NCBI RefSeq assembly: GCF_019703515.2
Contig: NC_059374.1
Span: 21,322,595-21,386,594, forward strand
Reading direction: 5' to 3'
Origin: Myxocyprinus asiaticus
Taxonomy: Eukaryota > Chordata > Actinopteri > Cypriniformes > Catostomidae
Length of the DNA stretch: 64,000 bases
Below the pieces are notes generated by a model that saw only the letters and a program-made list of their open reading frames with translations, made no database searches and was not told where the DNA came from. Shown here piece by piece: positions 45,812-63,340 of the stretch (position 1 is its first letter; every line of letters begins with the position of its first letter). Both the position numbers and the translations under genes were made by a program.

Positions 45812-46503
45812 CAGAGCCAAGATTACTGTTCATTAATGTTAAAGTATCTACCAATGCAAAACTGAATTTATAATAGAACAGAAGAATTTTTTTTACTTAC
45901 TTGCAGTTGTATAGGCCTACTTCATTATGGACTAAGCTCAACAACAAGCGTTGACTGACTGCATATAAGTCAAAAAGGTGCAGACGCAATAGGTGGATTT
46001 GTTTTCCTCTTAGGAATGATCTGAGGTCAGAGTGGAAATAATGATTGATTTATGAATGAAAAAATAAAAGATTATGAACACAGAAAGCATTCTCCCATAG
46101 GAAAAGATGTTGGTTCCGTGCCTATATACAGTCATAGTAGTTTACTGTAATTAGTTTTTTGCTGTAATCATCAGATAAAGTATAATTTACTGTAATTCAT
46201 TGCACATAATCTTTAAAGATAAGTGCCATCATGGATTACAAAATAAGACAATCTACAATAGAAATATAAAGCAACTGACTACAGTTGCCTCTATAATTTA
46301 ATTAGCCATGTATTGTATTACTGAAGTATGTGTGAGATATATAGAAAAAACATGACACCCTTTTTCATTTAATTTATTTCATCATGCTGCTCAGCAGTTC
46401 TGTAATGTCTACGCCATTAATTGTCCATTCAGCAACTTTGATATTTCTGTTTTCTACCACTAGGTGTCAGTAGGCACACTGGGTGTAAAGTGATCCTTCC
46501 CTT
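45812..46503. other. Interior of the 9.2-kb element, nothing recognised
   Basis: No coding frame or repeat edges that I can assign. Confidence 0.35.
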
Positions 46504-46715
46504 ATCAGAATCAGAATGAGCTTTATTGCCAAGTATGCTTACACATACAAGGAATTTGTCTTGGTGACAGAAGCTTCCAGTACACAACAATACAGAAAAA
46601 AGTCAAATAATTAAAATTGAATAAAAAATAGATACATATTGAAAAGAAAAAGTATATATAAAATACACAATAGACAATATATTTACACACACACACACAC
46701 ATAAATACATATATA

Positions 46716-48304
46716 CAGTGCATCCGGAAAGTATTCACAGTGCTTCACTTTTTCCACATTTTGTTATGTTACAGCCTTATTCCAAAATGGATTAAATTCA
46801 TTATTTTCCTCAAAATTCTACAAACAATACCCCATAATGACAATGTGAAAGAAGTTTGTTTGAAATCTTTGCAAATGTATTTAAAAAAAAAAAAAAAAAA
46901 ATCACATGTACATTAGTATTCACAGCCTTTGCTCAATACTTTGTTGAAGCACCTTTGGCACCAATTACAGCCTCAAGTCTTTTTGAGTATGATGCTACAA
47001 GCTTGGCACACCTATTTTTGGGCAGTTTCTCCCATTCTTCTTTGCAGGACCTCTCAAGCTCCATCAGGTTGGATGGGGAGCGTCGGTGCACAGCCAGTAT
47101 CAGATCTCTCCAGAGATGTTCAATCGGGTTCAAGTCTGGGCTCTGGCTGGGCCACTCAAGGACATTCACAGAGTTGTCCCGGAGCCACTCCTTTGTTATC
47201 TTGGCTGTGTGCTTAGGGTCGTTGTCCTGTTGGAAGATGAACCTTTGCCCCAGTCTGTACATTGCTGCATTCATCTTTCCCTCGATCCTGACTATTCTCC
47301 CAGTTCCTGCCGCTGAAAAACATCCCCACAGCATGATGCTGCCACCACCATGCTTCACTGTAGGGATGGTATTGGCCAGGTGATGAGCGGTGCCTGGTTT
47401 CCTCCAGACATGATGCTTGCCATTCGGGCCAAAGAGTTCAATCTCTGTTTCATCAGACCAGAGAATTTTGTTTCTCATGGTCTGAGAGTCCTTCAGGTGC
47501 CTTTTGGCAAACTCCAGGTGGGCTGTCATGTGCCTTTCACTGAGGAGTGGCTTCCGTCTGGCCACTCTACCATACAGGACTGATTGGTGGAGTGCTGCAG
47601 AGATGGTTGTTCTTCTGGAACGTTCTCCTCTCTCCACAGAGAAATGCTGGAGCTCTGTCAGAGTGACCATCGGGTTCTTGGTCACCTCCCTGACTAAGGC
47701 CCTTCTCCCCCGATCACTCAGTTTGGCCGGGCGGCCAGCTCTAGGAAGAGTCCTGGTGGTTCCAAACTTCTTCCATTTACGGATGATGGAGGCCACTGTG
47801 CTCATTGGGACCTTCAATGCTGCAGAAATTTTTCTGTACCCTTCCCCAGATCTGTGCCTCAATACAATCCTGTCTCGGAGGTCTACAGACAATTCCTTGG
47901 ACTTCATAGCTTGGTTTGTGCTCTGACATGCACTGTTAACTGTGGGACCTTATATAGACAGGTGTGTGCCTTTCCAAATCATGTCCAATCAACTGAATTT
48001 ACCACAGGTGGACTCCAATCAAGTTGTAGAAACATCTCAAGGATGATCAGTGGAAACAGGATGCACCTGAACTCAATTTTGAGTGTCATGGCAAAGGCTG
48101 TGAAAACTTATGTACATGTGATTTTTTTTGTTTTTTATTTTTAATAAATTTGCAAAGATTTCAAACAAACTTCTTTCACATTGTCATTATGGGGTATTGT
48201 TTGTAGAATTGAGGAAAATAATGAATTTAATCCATTTTGGAATAAGGCTGTAACATAACAAAATGTGGAAAAAGTGAAGTGCTGTGAATACTTTCTGGAT
48301 GCAC

Positions 48305-48306
<2 letters not shown>
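46716..48306 (-). mobile_element. Tc1-family transposon, 1.59 kb, long TIRs
   Basis: The termini CAGTGCATCCGGAAAGTATT and the complement (CAGTGCATCCAGAAAGTATT) extend as nearly identical inverted repeats of about 170 bp. TA dinucleotides flank both ends (46714-46715 and 48307-48308). A single open transposase frame fills the interior on the minus strand. Confidence 0.93.
46933..47907 (-). CDS. Tc1 transposase, open frame with probable internal deletion
   Basis: The 324-aa product has paired helix-turn-helix DNA-binding motifs in the first 110 residues (DRIVLRHRSGEGYRKISAAL). The catalytic residues are in WSDETEIELFG, QQDNDPKHT and SPDLNPIEHLW, giving the DDE triad with 34 residues between the second Asp and the Glu. 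The usual Tc1 transposase of about 340 aa has roughly 15 residues between the MYR motif and LGQRFIFQQD that are absent here, so the spacing between the first two aspartates is shortened in frame. This likely disables catalysis although no stop interrupts the frame. Confidence 0.9.
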   Translation of the reverse strand: MKSKELSVDLRDRIVLRHRSGEGYRKISAALKVPMSTVASIIRKWKKFGTTRTLPRAGRPAKLSDRGRRALVREVTKNPMVTLTELQHFSVERGERSRRTTISAALHQSVLYGRVARRKPLLSERHMTAHLEFAKRHLKDSQTMRNKILWSDETEIELFGPNGKHHVWRKPGTAHHLANTIPTVKHGGGSIMLWGCFSAAGTGRIVRIEGKMNAAMYRLGQRFIFQQDNDPKHTAKITKEWLRDNSVNVLEWPSQSPDLNPIEHLWRDLILAVHRRSPSNLMELERSCKEEWEKLPKNRCAKLVASYSKRLEAVIGAKGASTKY

Positions 48307-48370
<64 letters not shown>

Positions 48371-48373
48371 GTA

Positions 48374-48413
<40 letters not shown>

Positions 48414-48507
48414 CATACATACACATACATACATACATACATATACATATATATGAATATATATACATACATATACACACATACACACACACACACACAC
48501 ACACATA
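48307..48507. repeat. Compound TA/TG/CA microsatellite
   Basis: (TA)n from 48309 to about 48367, then TG, TA, ACAT and CA runs to 48507. The overlapping frames on both strands here are simple-repeat artefacts. Confidence 0.95.
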
Positions 48508-48639
48508 CGTAGTGCAAATCTAAATACAAATCAGTTATATACAGTGCAAGGGAATGTAATGGCAGAAGATAGATATATTATAAGAAAGATATTCAACATA
48601 CTATTTGCATAGTATGCATGTGCGCGCTAGAAATAGTAT

Positions 48640-48890
48640 TAGTACCTATTAAGTTTGTGATATCTGTGGGCTAAATAGTTACTAGTCATTCAAATTAAGT
48701 ACTAGTACTTATATTTTTTTAGGATAGTGACATTTAAATAGATACTAGTCACTATTAGAATAAATACTAATATCTAATGAATAAGTACTAGTAATTGTTG
48801 AATAAGTAATAGTAACAAATAAGTACTAGTATCTAATGGAATAGTTACTAGTCACTAAAAAATAAGTACTAGTAACATAAAAATCGATAC
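48640..48890 (-). repeat. Right-arm ACTAGT repeats of the 9.2-kb element
   Basis: About ten degenerate units in inverse orientation to the left array (AATAAGTACTAGTATCTAAT, TTACTAGTCACTA). They are much fewer than on the left. Confidence 0.85.
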
Positions 48891-48951
48891 TATTAAATTT
48901 TAAGGAATAAACTTCAAAATGGCTTGCCATATACCAATGAATGGGGAGATC

Positions 48952-49263
48952 CGTAAACTGACACCTACCTGTCGCAAAATTGTCCGTGTCTTCTCTTATA
49001 AAACAGCAATTTTATCGTAGTAAACACCACACATAGTTCACTCCAAAAGGATTGTTTAGTTTAAAACATGTTTAAGATAAGCGGACAGACGGTCAATTGA
49101 TTAAGTGATGAGCTCCTCACTAAAGCAGATTATTCAGTACACTGAAGCATCTCCTCCATAGACATCCATTCAAAAAGAACGGCCTCTAGTCTCCTCGTGT
49201 ACCGCCCATAGACTGTCAATGGGAGCGCTGCGTTATGTTATTTTATGCTAAGCGTGTGGACTC
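48952..49263. repeat. 312-bp near-identical duplicate, hinfp side
   Basis: It aligns gap-free to 9207-9518 with about 8 mismatches. It ends 653 bp before the hinfp start codon and begins 20 bp after the end of the 9.2-kb element. Confidence 0.9.
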
Positions 49264-49916
49264 AGCAGATGGGCTCTGGTTATGACTTATATTTTGCCTC
49301 TGACCCGGAAACACACGTTATGACCTTCTCCATCATCTGAAAAAAATAAAAATAATTACCCGCGTTCAAGCCAGTTCCACCATTCCGCTCTACGGACATT
49401 ACGTTTGATGTGTTTTCATCTTTTTAAGATGAAACAGTTTAACGAAACAGCACGCAGTCGCTCCATATACTTTGAGAGCATGTGATATTTCCTCTACATT
49501 GATATCTCGCTTGTGTGCGCACTGCTGAGCCTCGAACAGTTGATGAAACTGAAGTAGTATATTATATTCCAGCCCGCCTGTAATTCATTAACATCAGAGT
49601 AAGTGAATTGTTTCATGTTTAACCGCTCTGTCCGGAGCAGAAATGTCTGGAAATGTTTTATGACATTTATTAGCTTGTGTATGGTCCAGTAAACCACCTG
49701 CATTCGCCCTTGTTTACATTCTGAGCTTCTTGTTATCTGACGTATTAACTATGAGACTGTTTATTTGTTTGTTTACTTGTCACCAACCGAGCTGAGAAAT
49801 TCTTACACGTGATTACAAAGAGTCATCAAGTTTGTTGTCATTGTTAGAGGCAATAACTTGGATGTTCAAAAACATCCTCTTATGGTCTTTCATTTCATGA
49901 CTCTCCCAAAGGCACA
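49264..49916 (+). promoter_or_regulatory. hinfp: Presumed hinfp promoter and 5' UTR
   Basis: Repeat-free non-coding DNA between segment X and the hinfp start codon. It may contain an untranslated first exon. No defined promoter element stands out. Confidence 0.3.
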
Positions 49917-52900
49917 ATGGCGAAAAGAAGAAATGTGTCTAAAATAGTGGTGGCATGTGAGTGGGCATCTTGCACTTTCAAGAGTCAAAGCATGGAGGAG
50001 TTGAGCGACCACATGTCTCTGCATCTCAAGGAGCATCTTGGGGATGGAGATGCCATGGAAGAACTGGGTATGAGATTGACAGGACATTATAATGCATGCA
50101 TTATATATTTGACATGCATTAAATGAGTTGTACAACTGTATAGTGCCTTTAAAACTCAACTGAATCATATGAATATTTCTGTGGCAGTTCAGTGATGTGA
50201 AGTGCAATTTAATAATACGATAATATAAGTAATATATCTTAAATATTTCTCTCTTTCTCTCTCCTTTTAGAGGATTATCCATGTCTGTGGAGGGGCTGTG
50301 AGTTCCTGGCAATGGAAAGCCAAAGTGAGCTTGTTGCTCATGCACATTTCCATATCTTCCACAGCAAGCTGAAATACATTGGGACTCAACTTCTCGAATC
50401 CCAGCCTGAACTGCCTAGTTGCACTCAGGATCTTCATAGTAACAACCTAGTACCAGATGTCACAGAGGGATTTGTCTGCCAATGGGAGCACTGTGATGTT
50501 AGTACTGAGTGTCACTCGATGGTAACCTCTCATTCAGGAATAAATAGACCTTATATTATTTATGATGTAATATTTTGCTTCGCCAGAGTCCATTTAATAA
50601 TCCGGAGTGGTTCTACCGTCATGTTGACATGCATGCGCACTGCACTGAGCTTCAGCTGCTTCCTGATCGACAGCAGGCTCTATTCTGCAGCTGGTCAGGT
50701 AGGCTAATTGTGCAAGCCAGGAGCCTTAATATTTTGTTTACCTGTACAAGCTATGTGGTTCTTTTTATAATAAACATCTGATGAATCTGCTTATCTTCCT
50801 TGTAGGATGTGATGCATTCTTCAAGATCAAGTACCGGCTACGTGAACATCTGCGCAGTCATACGCAAGAGCGGCTGGTGGCTTGCCCCACCTGCGGCTGT
50901 ATGTTCTCCAGCAATACCAAGTTCTTTGATCATATCCAGAGACAAGCAGAGCCAGAAGGTCAGGTTATTTTGCATGGTTCCTCACCACTGTCTGTATTAC
51001 CAACACAGTTTGCCATGCAAAGAATTTAATAACTGTTATGGCAATGATTGTCTTCCAAAACACTTGTCCTGATTTGAAAACAGTACCCTCTTGTGGTTGT
51101 TGTGAGTACTGCAAACTTTTCCATTTCAGTGGTTTTTGTTTGTCTCCTTTGAACAGCACAACAAATCTTAAAACATTGTGTGAATTAAAACATTGGTAAA
51201 AACCTAAGCAAATTTTCTTAACCCTAGAATGCATATGCAACTTTACCTGCCTAAAATGCATATGTGGGTCAAAAAAGAACCAGGTGAAATCTAGATGCTT
51301 ATTAAAATGAACTGTAATGATAACTTTATTATTATTACTTAATTTTTAAATGGTTGATGTGTATCTTTTATTCAATTCTGTCGAGTTTCAGATAAACTGG
51401 ATGGAGTGGGAGTTTTGTGTTACAGTAATATGAGCAATTTCCATGTTTGATAATTACCAGTGAAATATCTCATCAACTCTACCCACACAAACACATACAT
51501 TTAGGTACAATGGACTATGAGGATATAAAAAAGGAAAAAAAAGTGTTTTGTTTTTGTTTATATCTACATTAGCTTATTCTGCTTTATTGCTCTATGTAGC
51601 TATATTTGTTGTTCAGAGTGGTGAGGTGTACTGAATAAAGAAAAGTTGCAGGTTTAAACACACTAAGAAGTGGTCTAGGAGCTATTACCATTGTGCCCAT
51701 GCTTTGAACCAGGCATCTACCCTCAGGTTGCTCCATGGGGACTGTTTTGTAGTGGGCATAATGTCATGCTCTTTGGACAAAAGCATCAGCTGAATGACAA
51801 CTTTCCATACACATAAATATGAGCATGATATTTAACATATATTTAATTACACAACAGATGGAAAATGAAAACAGTCAATGTATTACAAGATTAATACCAG
51901 TGTTAAAGGAATATTCCGGGGTCAGTACAAGTTAAGCTCAATTCACAGCGTTTGTGGCATAATATTGATCACCAAAAAAAGACTCAACTCCTTTTCTTTA
52001 AAAAAGCAAAAATCTGGGTTACAGTGAGGCACTTACAATGGAAGTGAATGGGGTCAATCCGTAAATGTTAAAATACTCACTGTTTTAAAAGTGTAGCCAC
52101 AAGACGTAAACAATGTGTGTTAACATGATTTTAGTTTCATAAAATATTTACTAACTTATTCCATGTAAAGTTATTAGCCAATTTTACAACTTCGTTGCCA
52201 TGACGATGTAATGGTTTAGGGTAATAACCCTACAGCTACTGTTAAAACTGTGATTTAAACAGCTTTACAGCATAGATAATACATGAGTTTTAACAGAAGA
52301 ATGAATGTAAGTGCTTTTATAAAATTATAAGCTTCACATTTGTCTTTAAACCCACCAAAAATTGGCCCCAATTCACTTCCATTGTAAGTGTCTCACTGTA
52401 AATTAGATTTGTACTTTTTTTTTTAAAGAAAAGGAGGTATGAGTCAAAATAAATTGTTTATGGTGATCAACATTATGCCACAAATTGTCAATTTAACGTA
52501 ACTTGAATTAAAGCTGAAATATTCCTTTCAGTGCATCTAATATCATAGTAAACACATGGGTCATGTATGACCTACATATGCATTCTAGGGGTAGTGATGC
52601 AAACTCTTTTATAAAAAATATTCAAATAAACATTCAAAAAGTCAGTTCACATGATTAAAAACACCTTAATTGTGGAATACCGGGTGTGTCAGATGAAAAG
52701 ACCACTTCATGTAAAATGTATGGCTTAAAAACTAAACGCTGGGTCATTTTTGACCCACATATGCATTTTAGGGTTAAAGTCATATTACGGAGGCTATGGA
52801 CCTTGCAAAGTTGGGCAACTCCAGCAACTTGTTCCAGCACTCATTATAGCAACCTGGGAATTCATTGTTTAATAAATACATATTGTCATCACAGATTCTC

Positions 52901-55082
52901 TCACATGTGGGCATTGTGACAAGTCCTTTGCCAACGAGAGGCTGTTGCGAGATCATATTCGCCAACATGGTGAGATCCCTTACAGTTTAAAATGCTTGGA
53001 TTTGAGGTGTACTTTATGAAAGAATGACAACTACAGTATAATGTAAATGAACATTTTTGGGTAACACTTTTCAATAAGGTTCCATTTGTTAAAATTAGTC
53101 AACAACATTAGTTAACATGAACTAACAGTGAACAATACTTCTACAGCATTTATTCATCTTGGTTATTGTAAATTTATATATAGTAATACATTTTTAAAAT
53201 CAAAAGTTTATTTTAAAGTTAAGTTATACACTTATTAACTAACATTAACAAAGATAAATTATGTAAATAATATATTGTTTATTGTTAGTGTATGATACCT
53301 TATGCATTAACCAATGTTAATAAATGGAACCTTAATGTAAAATGTTACCGATTTTTGCTATGTTTAAGTTAAATTAAGTTAGATTTGATAACTTACCTGT
53401 TTGATTTTTGTTTTGCAGTGAATCACATGAAGTGTCCTCTCTGTGACATGACGTGCCCGTCCCTTTCCACTTTAAAGATCCACATCAAATTCCGTCACTG
53501 CGATGAGAGGCCCTTCCCATGTGACTTCTGTGAGAGCAGGTGACTGCTCTGAGCTTGCACACTGTCCACATACATGAAAGTAAGAACAAACTGCTTATTT
53601 TTCATTGTCTCTTTTTTAGCTTCAAGAACCAGCATGATCTGCAGAGACACATGGAAACCCACAATGAGGGAGCAGCTTACTACTGCACAGTTGAAGGATG
53701 TGGATACTCTTCACGTATGGCCCACACCATGAACCAGCATTACAAGCGAGTACATGAGGTCAGCCAGCAGAGGATGCTGTTACCTCAGTTTTGTTTTAAC
53801 ATTTTACCTTAAAGTTTTAACGTTCCAGGTTCTGTTTTGTCAACAGCATTTGTGGCATAGTGTTGACTACCACGGAACATTGTTTTTTGGCACTTACAAT
53901 GAAAGTACACAGGCCAAGACATTAAAAGTTAAAATACACATTGTCTCAAAAGTATTTTGACAAGATATTATACATGTTGGCATAAGACTAGTGTGATGGA
54001 ATCATGACCATGTAAAGCCAGTAACTTCTGCATGATATGCATAAAAATAAAGTGACGTTATCTTTCCGTAAAGCACTGGAGCAAACAGAGCACAGAATTG
54101 TACGCATAACCAGAAGTTCATCCACCTAGAAGTATTCCTACCTCAAAGAAAACGATTTTGATAACCCTTTTTTTTTTATATATAATTGTGCTTTAACAAA
54201 TGTGAACTTTACAACTTTTTTTTTATTGATCTATTTATCTTAGTGTAACTTCTTTATAAGTCAAAATACATTTTTGTATTAACCAACATTATGCCACAAA
54301 TGCTGTCCATAGATTATAACTTTTATGTAATATTATTATGGCATTGATGGTAACATTTTAACCATAGAGAAACTAAGAAATCATATCAGTGTTGATTTGG
54401 TAATTATGTTATAAAAAATCTCTCGCTGTAACAGGATAACATGGTTTCGGGGTATAAGTGTCATCTTTGTGACAAGACCTTCTCTTGGTGTTACACTCTT
54501 ACCCTCCACCTTCGAAAGAAGCATCAACTAAAATGGCCATCTGGACACTCCCGTTTTAGGTATGTTAAAAGTAACAAAAAGTAACACAAGAGTCATCTTG
54601 ACGTATAATTGTGTTGCTTTTAAACTATTTATTTGCCTTCATGTAGTGACATTTGTCTGTTACGGTGTTACAGGTACAAGAAGGATGAAGACGGATACCT
54701 GCGACTCAACATGGTGCGCTTTGAGACTGTGGAGGTGACGGAAGAGTTGATAAAGAACATGGCTGAAAAACGCACCCCTCGCAAAGTCTCCGGTTCAGCT
54801 GGTCACTCCAAGGAGCCCTCGCTGTGTCCCGACAGCGGCAACAGCACTCCCCAACACTCTTCCTCCCCCTCCTCACCTTCTTCATCCTCTTCGACCTCAG
54901 AGCTATTGGAGGGGGCTGACAGCAGTGCATTTAATGGGGATGAAACCTCTGTGTATTGTGTGCTGAACAATGTGACTGAGGTGAATGGGGAGCCAGAAGA
55001 AATGGGACAGCACGGTGGGCCGTCAGGGGCTGTTAGAGCTCTGGCTGCAGTGGCTAGAGGTTTAGGAATGGATGTGGTGTAA
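49917..55082 (+). CDS. hinfp: HINFP (histone H4 transcription factor, MIZF), complete
   Basis: Coding exons are 49917-50067, 50271-50497, 50587-50698, 50806-50958, 52895-52969, 53419-53539, 53620-53758, 54435-54559 and 54674-55082 (GT-AG; 1512 nt; 503 aa; human 517). The product has nine to ten C2H2 finger-like units from residue 14 to about 357. Key blocks are [55 protein letters not shown] and [20 protein letters not shown], in the order of human HINFP. HINFP is a nuclear factor that activates replication-dependent histone H4 genes at the G1/S transition with NPAT. The C-terminus is Ser-rich and little conserved. Introns of 80-110 bp alternate with long MITE-filled ones. A poly(A) signal AATAAA lies at 55551-55556. 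Confidence 0.94.
51668..51815 (+). mobile_element. Degraded SINE (GGATAAAAGCGTCTGC family)
   Basis: CTCAGGTTGCTCCATGGGGA and CTTTGGACAAAAGCATCAGC correspond to blocks of the 33625-33818 SINE. It lies in a hinfp intron. Confidence 0.6.
51907..52526. mobile_element. TTAA-type MITE (AGGAATATTC family), copy 2
   Basis: It starts AGGAATATTCCGGGGTCAGT after TTAA 51903-51906 and ends GAAATATTCCT before a decayed TTCA. The interior aligns with 10500-11077 (ACAATGGAAGTGAATGGGG, TTTTACAACTTCGTTGCCAT). Confidence 0.87.
53060..53349. mobile_element. MITE (GGTAACACTTT family), copy 2
   Basis: The left end GGTAACACTTTTCAATAAGG and the right end CCTTAATGTAAAATGTTACC are inverted repeats. It ends 69 bp before hinfp exon 6. 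Confidence 0.82.
53800..54335. mobile_element. Degraded AGGAATATTC-family MITE
   Basis: Blocks CAACAGCATTTGTGGCATAG near 53845 and ATTATGCCACAAATGCTGTC near 54290 are the inverted sub-terminal sequences of the family. The termini and the middle are decayed. Confidence 0.7.
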
Positions 55083-56755
55083 AGTTAACCCACGTCACCA
55101 TAGATAACCATTTAATACAGTGCAGGCACACCTTTTTTATCACGTAATGTGGGGAACCCCTAAAAAGGGACATAATGTGTAAGTAAACACTTGAAATCCA
55201 GGGTTCCTCTGTTTTTATTAGATAATATTATAATGGTTTTATAAATATGCACAGTTCGGAGGATGATGCATGGCATTGTCTTTTGTTTGAGGTTTTAGTT
55301 GAGTTTTTATTATCTCAGGTGTCTAATACGGATTTACGTGAAAATGTTTTGTCTGAAAAACTACTCCAGATAGTGCTCTGCTTTATAAGCTTAAAGTGGG
55401 AAGTTAATGAGTTTACAGTGATGTTTTATCTCTTTTAAAAACATGTACTTTGCTTTTAGTTTGCTTTAAAAACAAAACATTTTCTGGAACAATAGGATGA
55501 GTTTTTGAGAGTAAATAGCTAACAGATCTAATTGATAACAATAAGGTTATAATAAAGTTATATACATGAACATATTAACATGTGTTGTATATTTTAGTTG
55601 CAACTCAATGGTTAACATGAACTAAAAATGAGCAATGCTTTTAAAGCATTTTTTTCATGGTAATTTCTACATGTACTAATACTAATCTTCTTAACATTAG
55701 ATATGTTATTGCATTAGTTATGCATTATGAAGTGTGTGAGAGAGAGAGAGAGAGAGTTGGTTTTTGTAGTTCGAGGACATATATTTTTGAGGTTACAAAC
55801 TAGTAATTACGAGGGTATTATACTATAAATGTGGTTTATGAGGACACCCCTGCTGTCCCTGGCTTAAAAAAAAAACATACTAAACAATGCTTTTTTTTAT
55901 TTGAAAATGTAAAAATGCCAAAAGGTTTCTATGAGGGTTAGGTTTAGAGGTATGTGTAGGGTTAGGTGATAGAATATATAGTTTGTACAGTGTAAAAATC
56001 ATGTCTATGGAGAGTCCTCGTAATGATAGGAGTACCAACGTGTGTTTGTTAACATTAATCAGTATTAATAAATGCTGTAAAAAGTAATGATCATGTTAAC
56101 AAATGGAACCTTATTGTAGTGTTACCGATTCTATTTGCTAACATTAGTAAATGCATTCAGTGAACTAACAATGAATAATGTATTTTTACAGTATTTATCT
56201 TGGTTAGTTAATTTATGATTAATTATTATTATTTTTTCATTATTAGGTCATGTTAGTTCCTAAACCATTAACTAATGCTACTATATGCAACTTTTAATTT
56301 GTAAAATTAATATATGTTGAAATTAACATTTACCAAGACTAAGTGCTGTAAAAGTATTGTTCATTGTTTAACTATTGTTGCTATAACTATATATATATAT
56401 ATATATATATAAAAACTATATATTAACAAATACAACCTTATTGTAAAGTGTTACCATCTAATTTATTTGTTTTATTGAGCATAATGTGCTGTAATACTGT
56501 TCCATTATTAAAATCGTCATGCTGTATCTATAAAAGTTTGAACCTTTATAGATTACTTTAACACCATTATCGTCGGAAATATCTTGTAAAAATTAAACAA
56601 ATTTTGTTTTTCAGAATTTATTTTAATATTTTTGACCCCCCCCCCAAAAAAAGAATAATTTTATGACTTTCACCACTGTACATTTCATGAATACACTTTG
56701 TTTCACATCAAGTGCTTGATATAGGCCAAATCTGTCAGTCCAGATACAGTCCAGC
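55083..56755. other. hinfp/AUTS2-like convergent 3' region
   Basis: The hinfp 3' UTR probably ends near 55570 (AATAAA at 55551). The AUTS2-like 3' UTR probably ends near 56600 (complement of AATAAA at 56618-56623). Between them are a short GA run (55738-55756), degraded GGTAACACTTT-family MITE arms (about 56040-56460) and an (AT)n run at 56390-56411. Confidence 0.5.
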
Positions 56756-62867
<6,112 letters not shown>

Positions 62868-63183
62868 CTGAAAAGACAAAATACTTTGTAAAAACTAGGT
62901 CCATATTAAATTACTGTGAATATATTTATGTATTCATATGTCATGTATAACATATAAGCGGTTATATACAGTAAGTGGTATGTATTGTAATTATGTGGTT
63001 GGACTTATCAATTAGTTTGACTGGATTGGAACTCCATGTCTATGTTTTTTGTTTTACATTTAGGCTATTATTATTTCAAGGGCTGGTTTCACAGAACATT
63101 CTTAAGAATATTTTTTTTTCTTATTTTATAACTTAAGAAAAAAGGTAAGAATTTTGTGTACACCTGAAAAACGTCATAAATGC

Positions 63184-63340
63184 ATAGTTCACCCAAAAAT
63201 CATTATTTACTCATTGACCCTCATGCCATACCAGATGTGTATAACTTTCTTCTGCATGAACACAAACGAAGATTTTAAGAAGAATATCTCAGCTCTGTTG
63301 GTCCATCCAATGCAAGTGAATGGTGGCCAGAACTTTGAAG
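63184..63340. mobile_element. Half of an AGGGATAGTTCACCC-family MITE
   Basis: The left arm matches from ATAGTTCACCCAAAAATCAT to GGTGGCCAGAACTTTGAA and is cut off where a hAT element begins at 63341. Confidence 0.8.

Larger units (their letters stand above)
46504..48600 (-). mobile_element. LINE 3' end on minus strand, split by a Tc1 element
   Basis: The segment 46504-46713 is the complement of the 3' tail seen at 14400-14480 (TTATTGCCAAG, CAAGGAATTTGTCTTGGTGA). The segment 48508-48600 continues the same LINE (GTGCAAATCTAAATA, CAGTGCAAGGGAATGTAATG). A Tc1 element and its microsatellite lie between. Only the untranslated tail remains. Confidence 0.8.
39694..48931. mobile_element. 9.2-kb ACTAGT-repeat inverted-repeat element with 7-bp TSD
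   Basis: It starts TATGGCAAGCTGTTTTGA and ends with the complement of TATGGCAAGCCATTTTGA. The flanks are TACCAAT (39687-39693) and TACCAAT (48932-48938), an exact 7-bp duplication. Inverted identity continues for about 150 bp (TTTTTATGTTAC.AGTACTTA, TAACTATTCCATTAGATACT) into tandem ACTAGT repeats, long on the left (to about 42.1 kb) and short on the right (48640-48890). The interior holds a SINE, LINE pieces and a Tc1 element but no transposase of its own. The superfamily is unknown. Confidence 0.78.

Noticed and set aside
48141..48529. Overlapping frames rich in Tyr/Ile and Cys/Val on both strands
   Set aside because: Translations of the TA/TG/CA microsatellite.
48600..48931. Independent satellite unrelated to the left array
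   Set aside because: The outer part is the inverted copy of the left arm, including non-repeat edge sequence, so it is the right arm of the same element.
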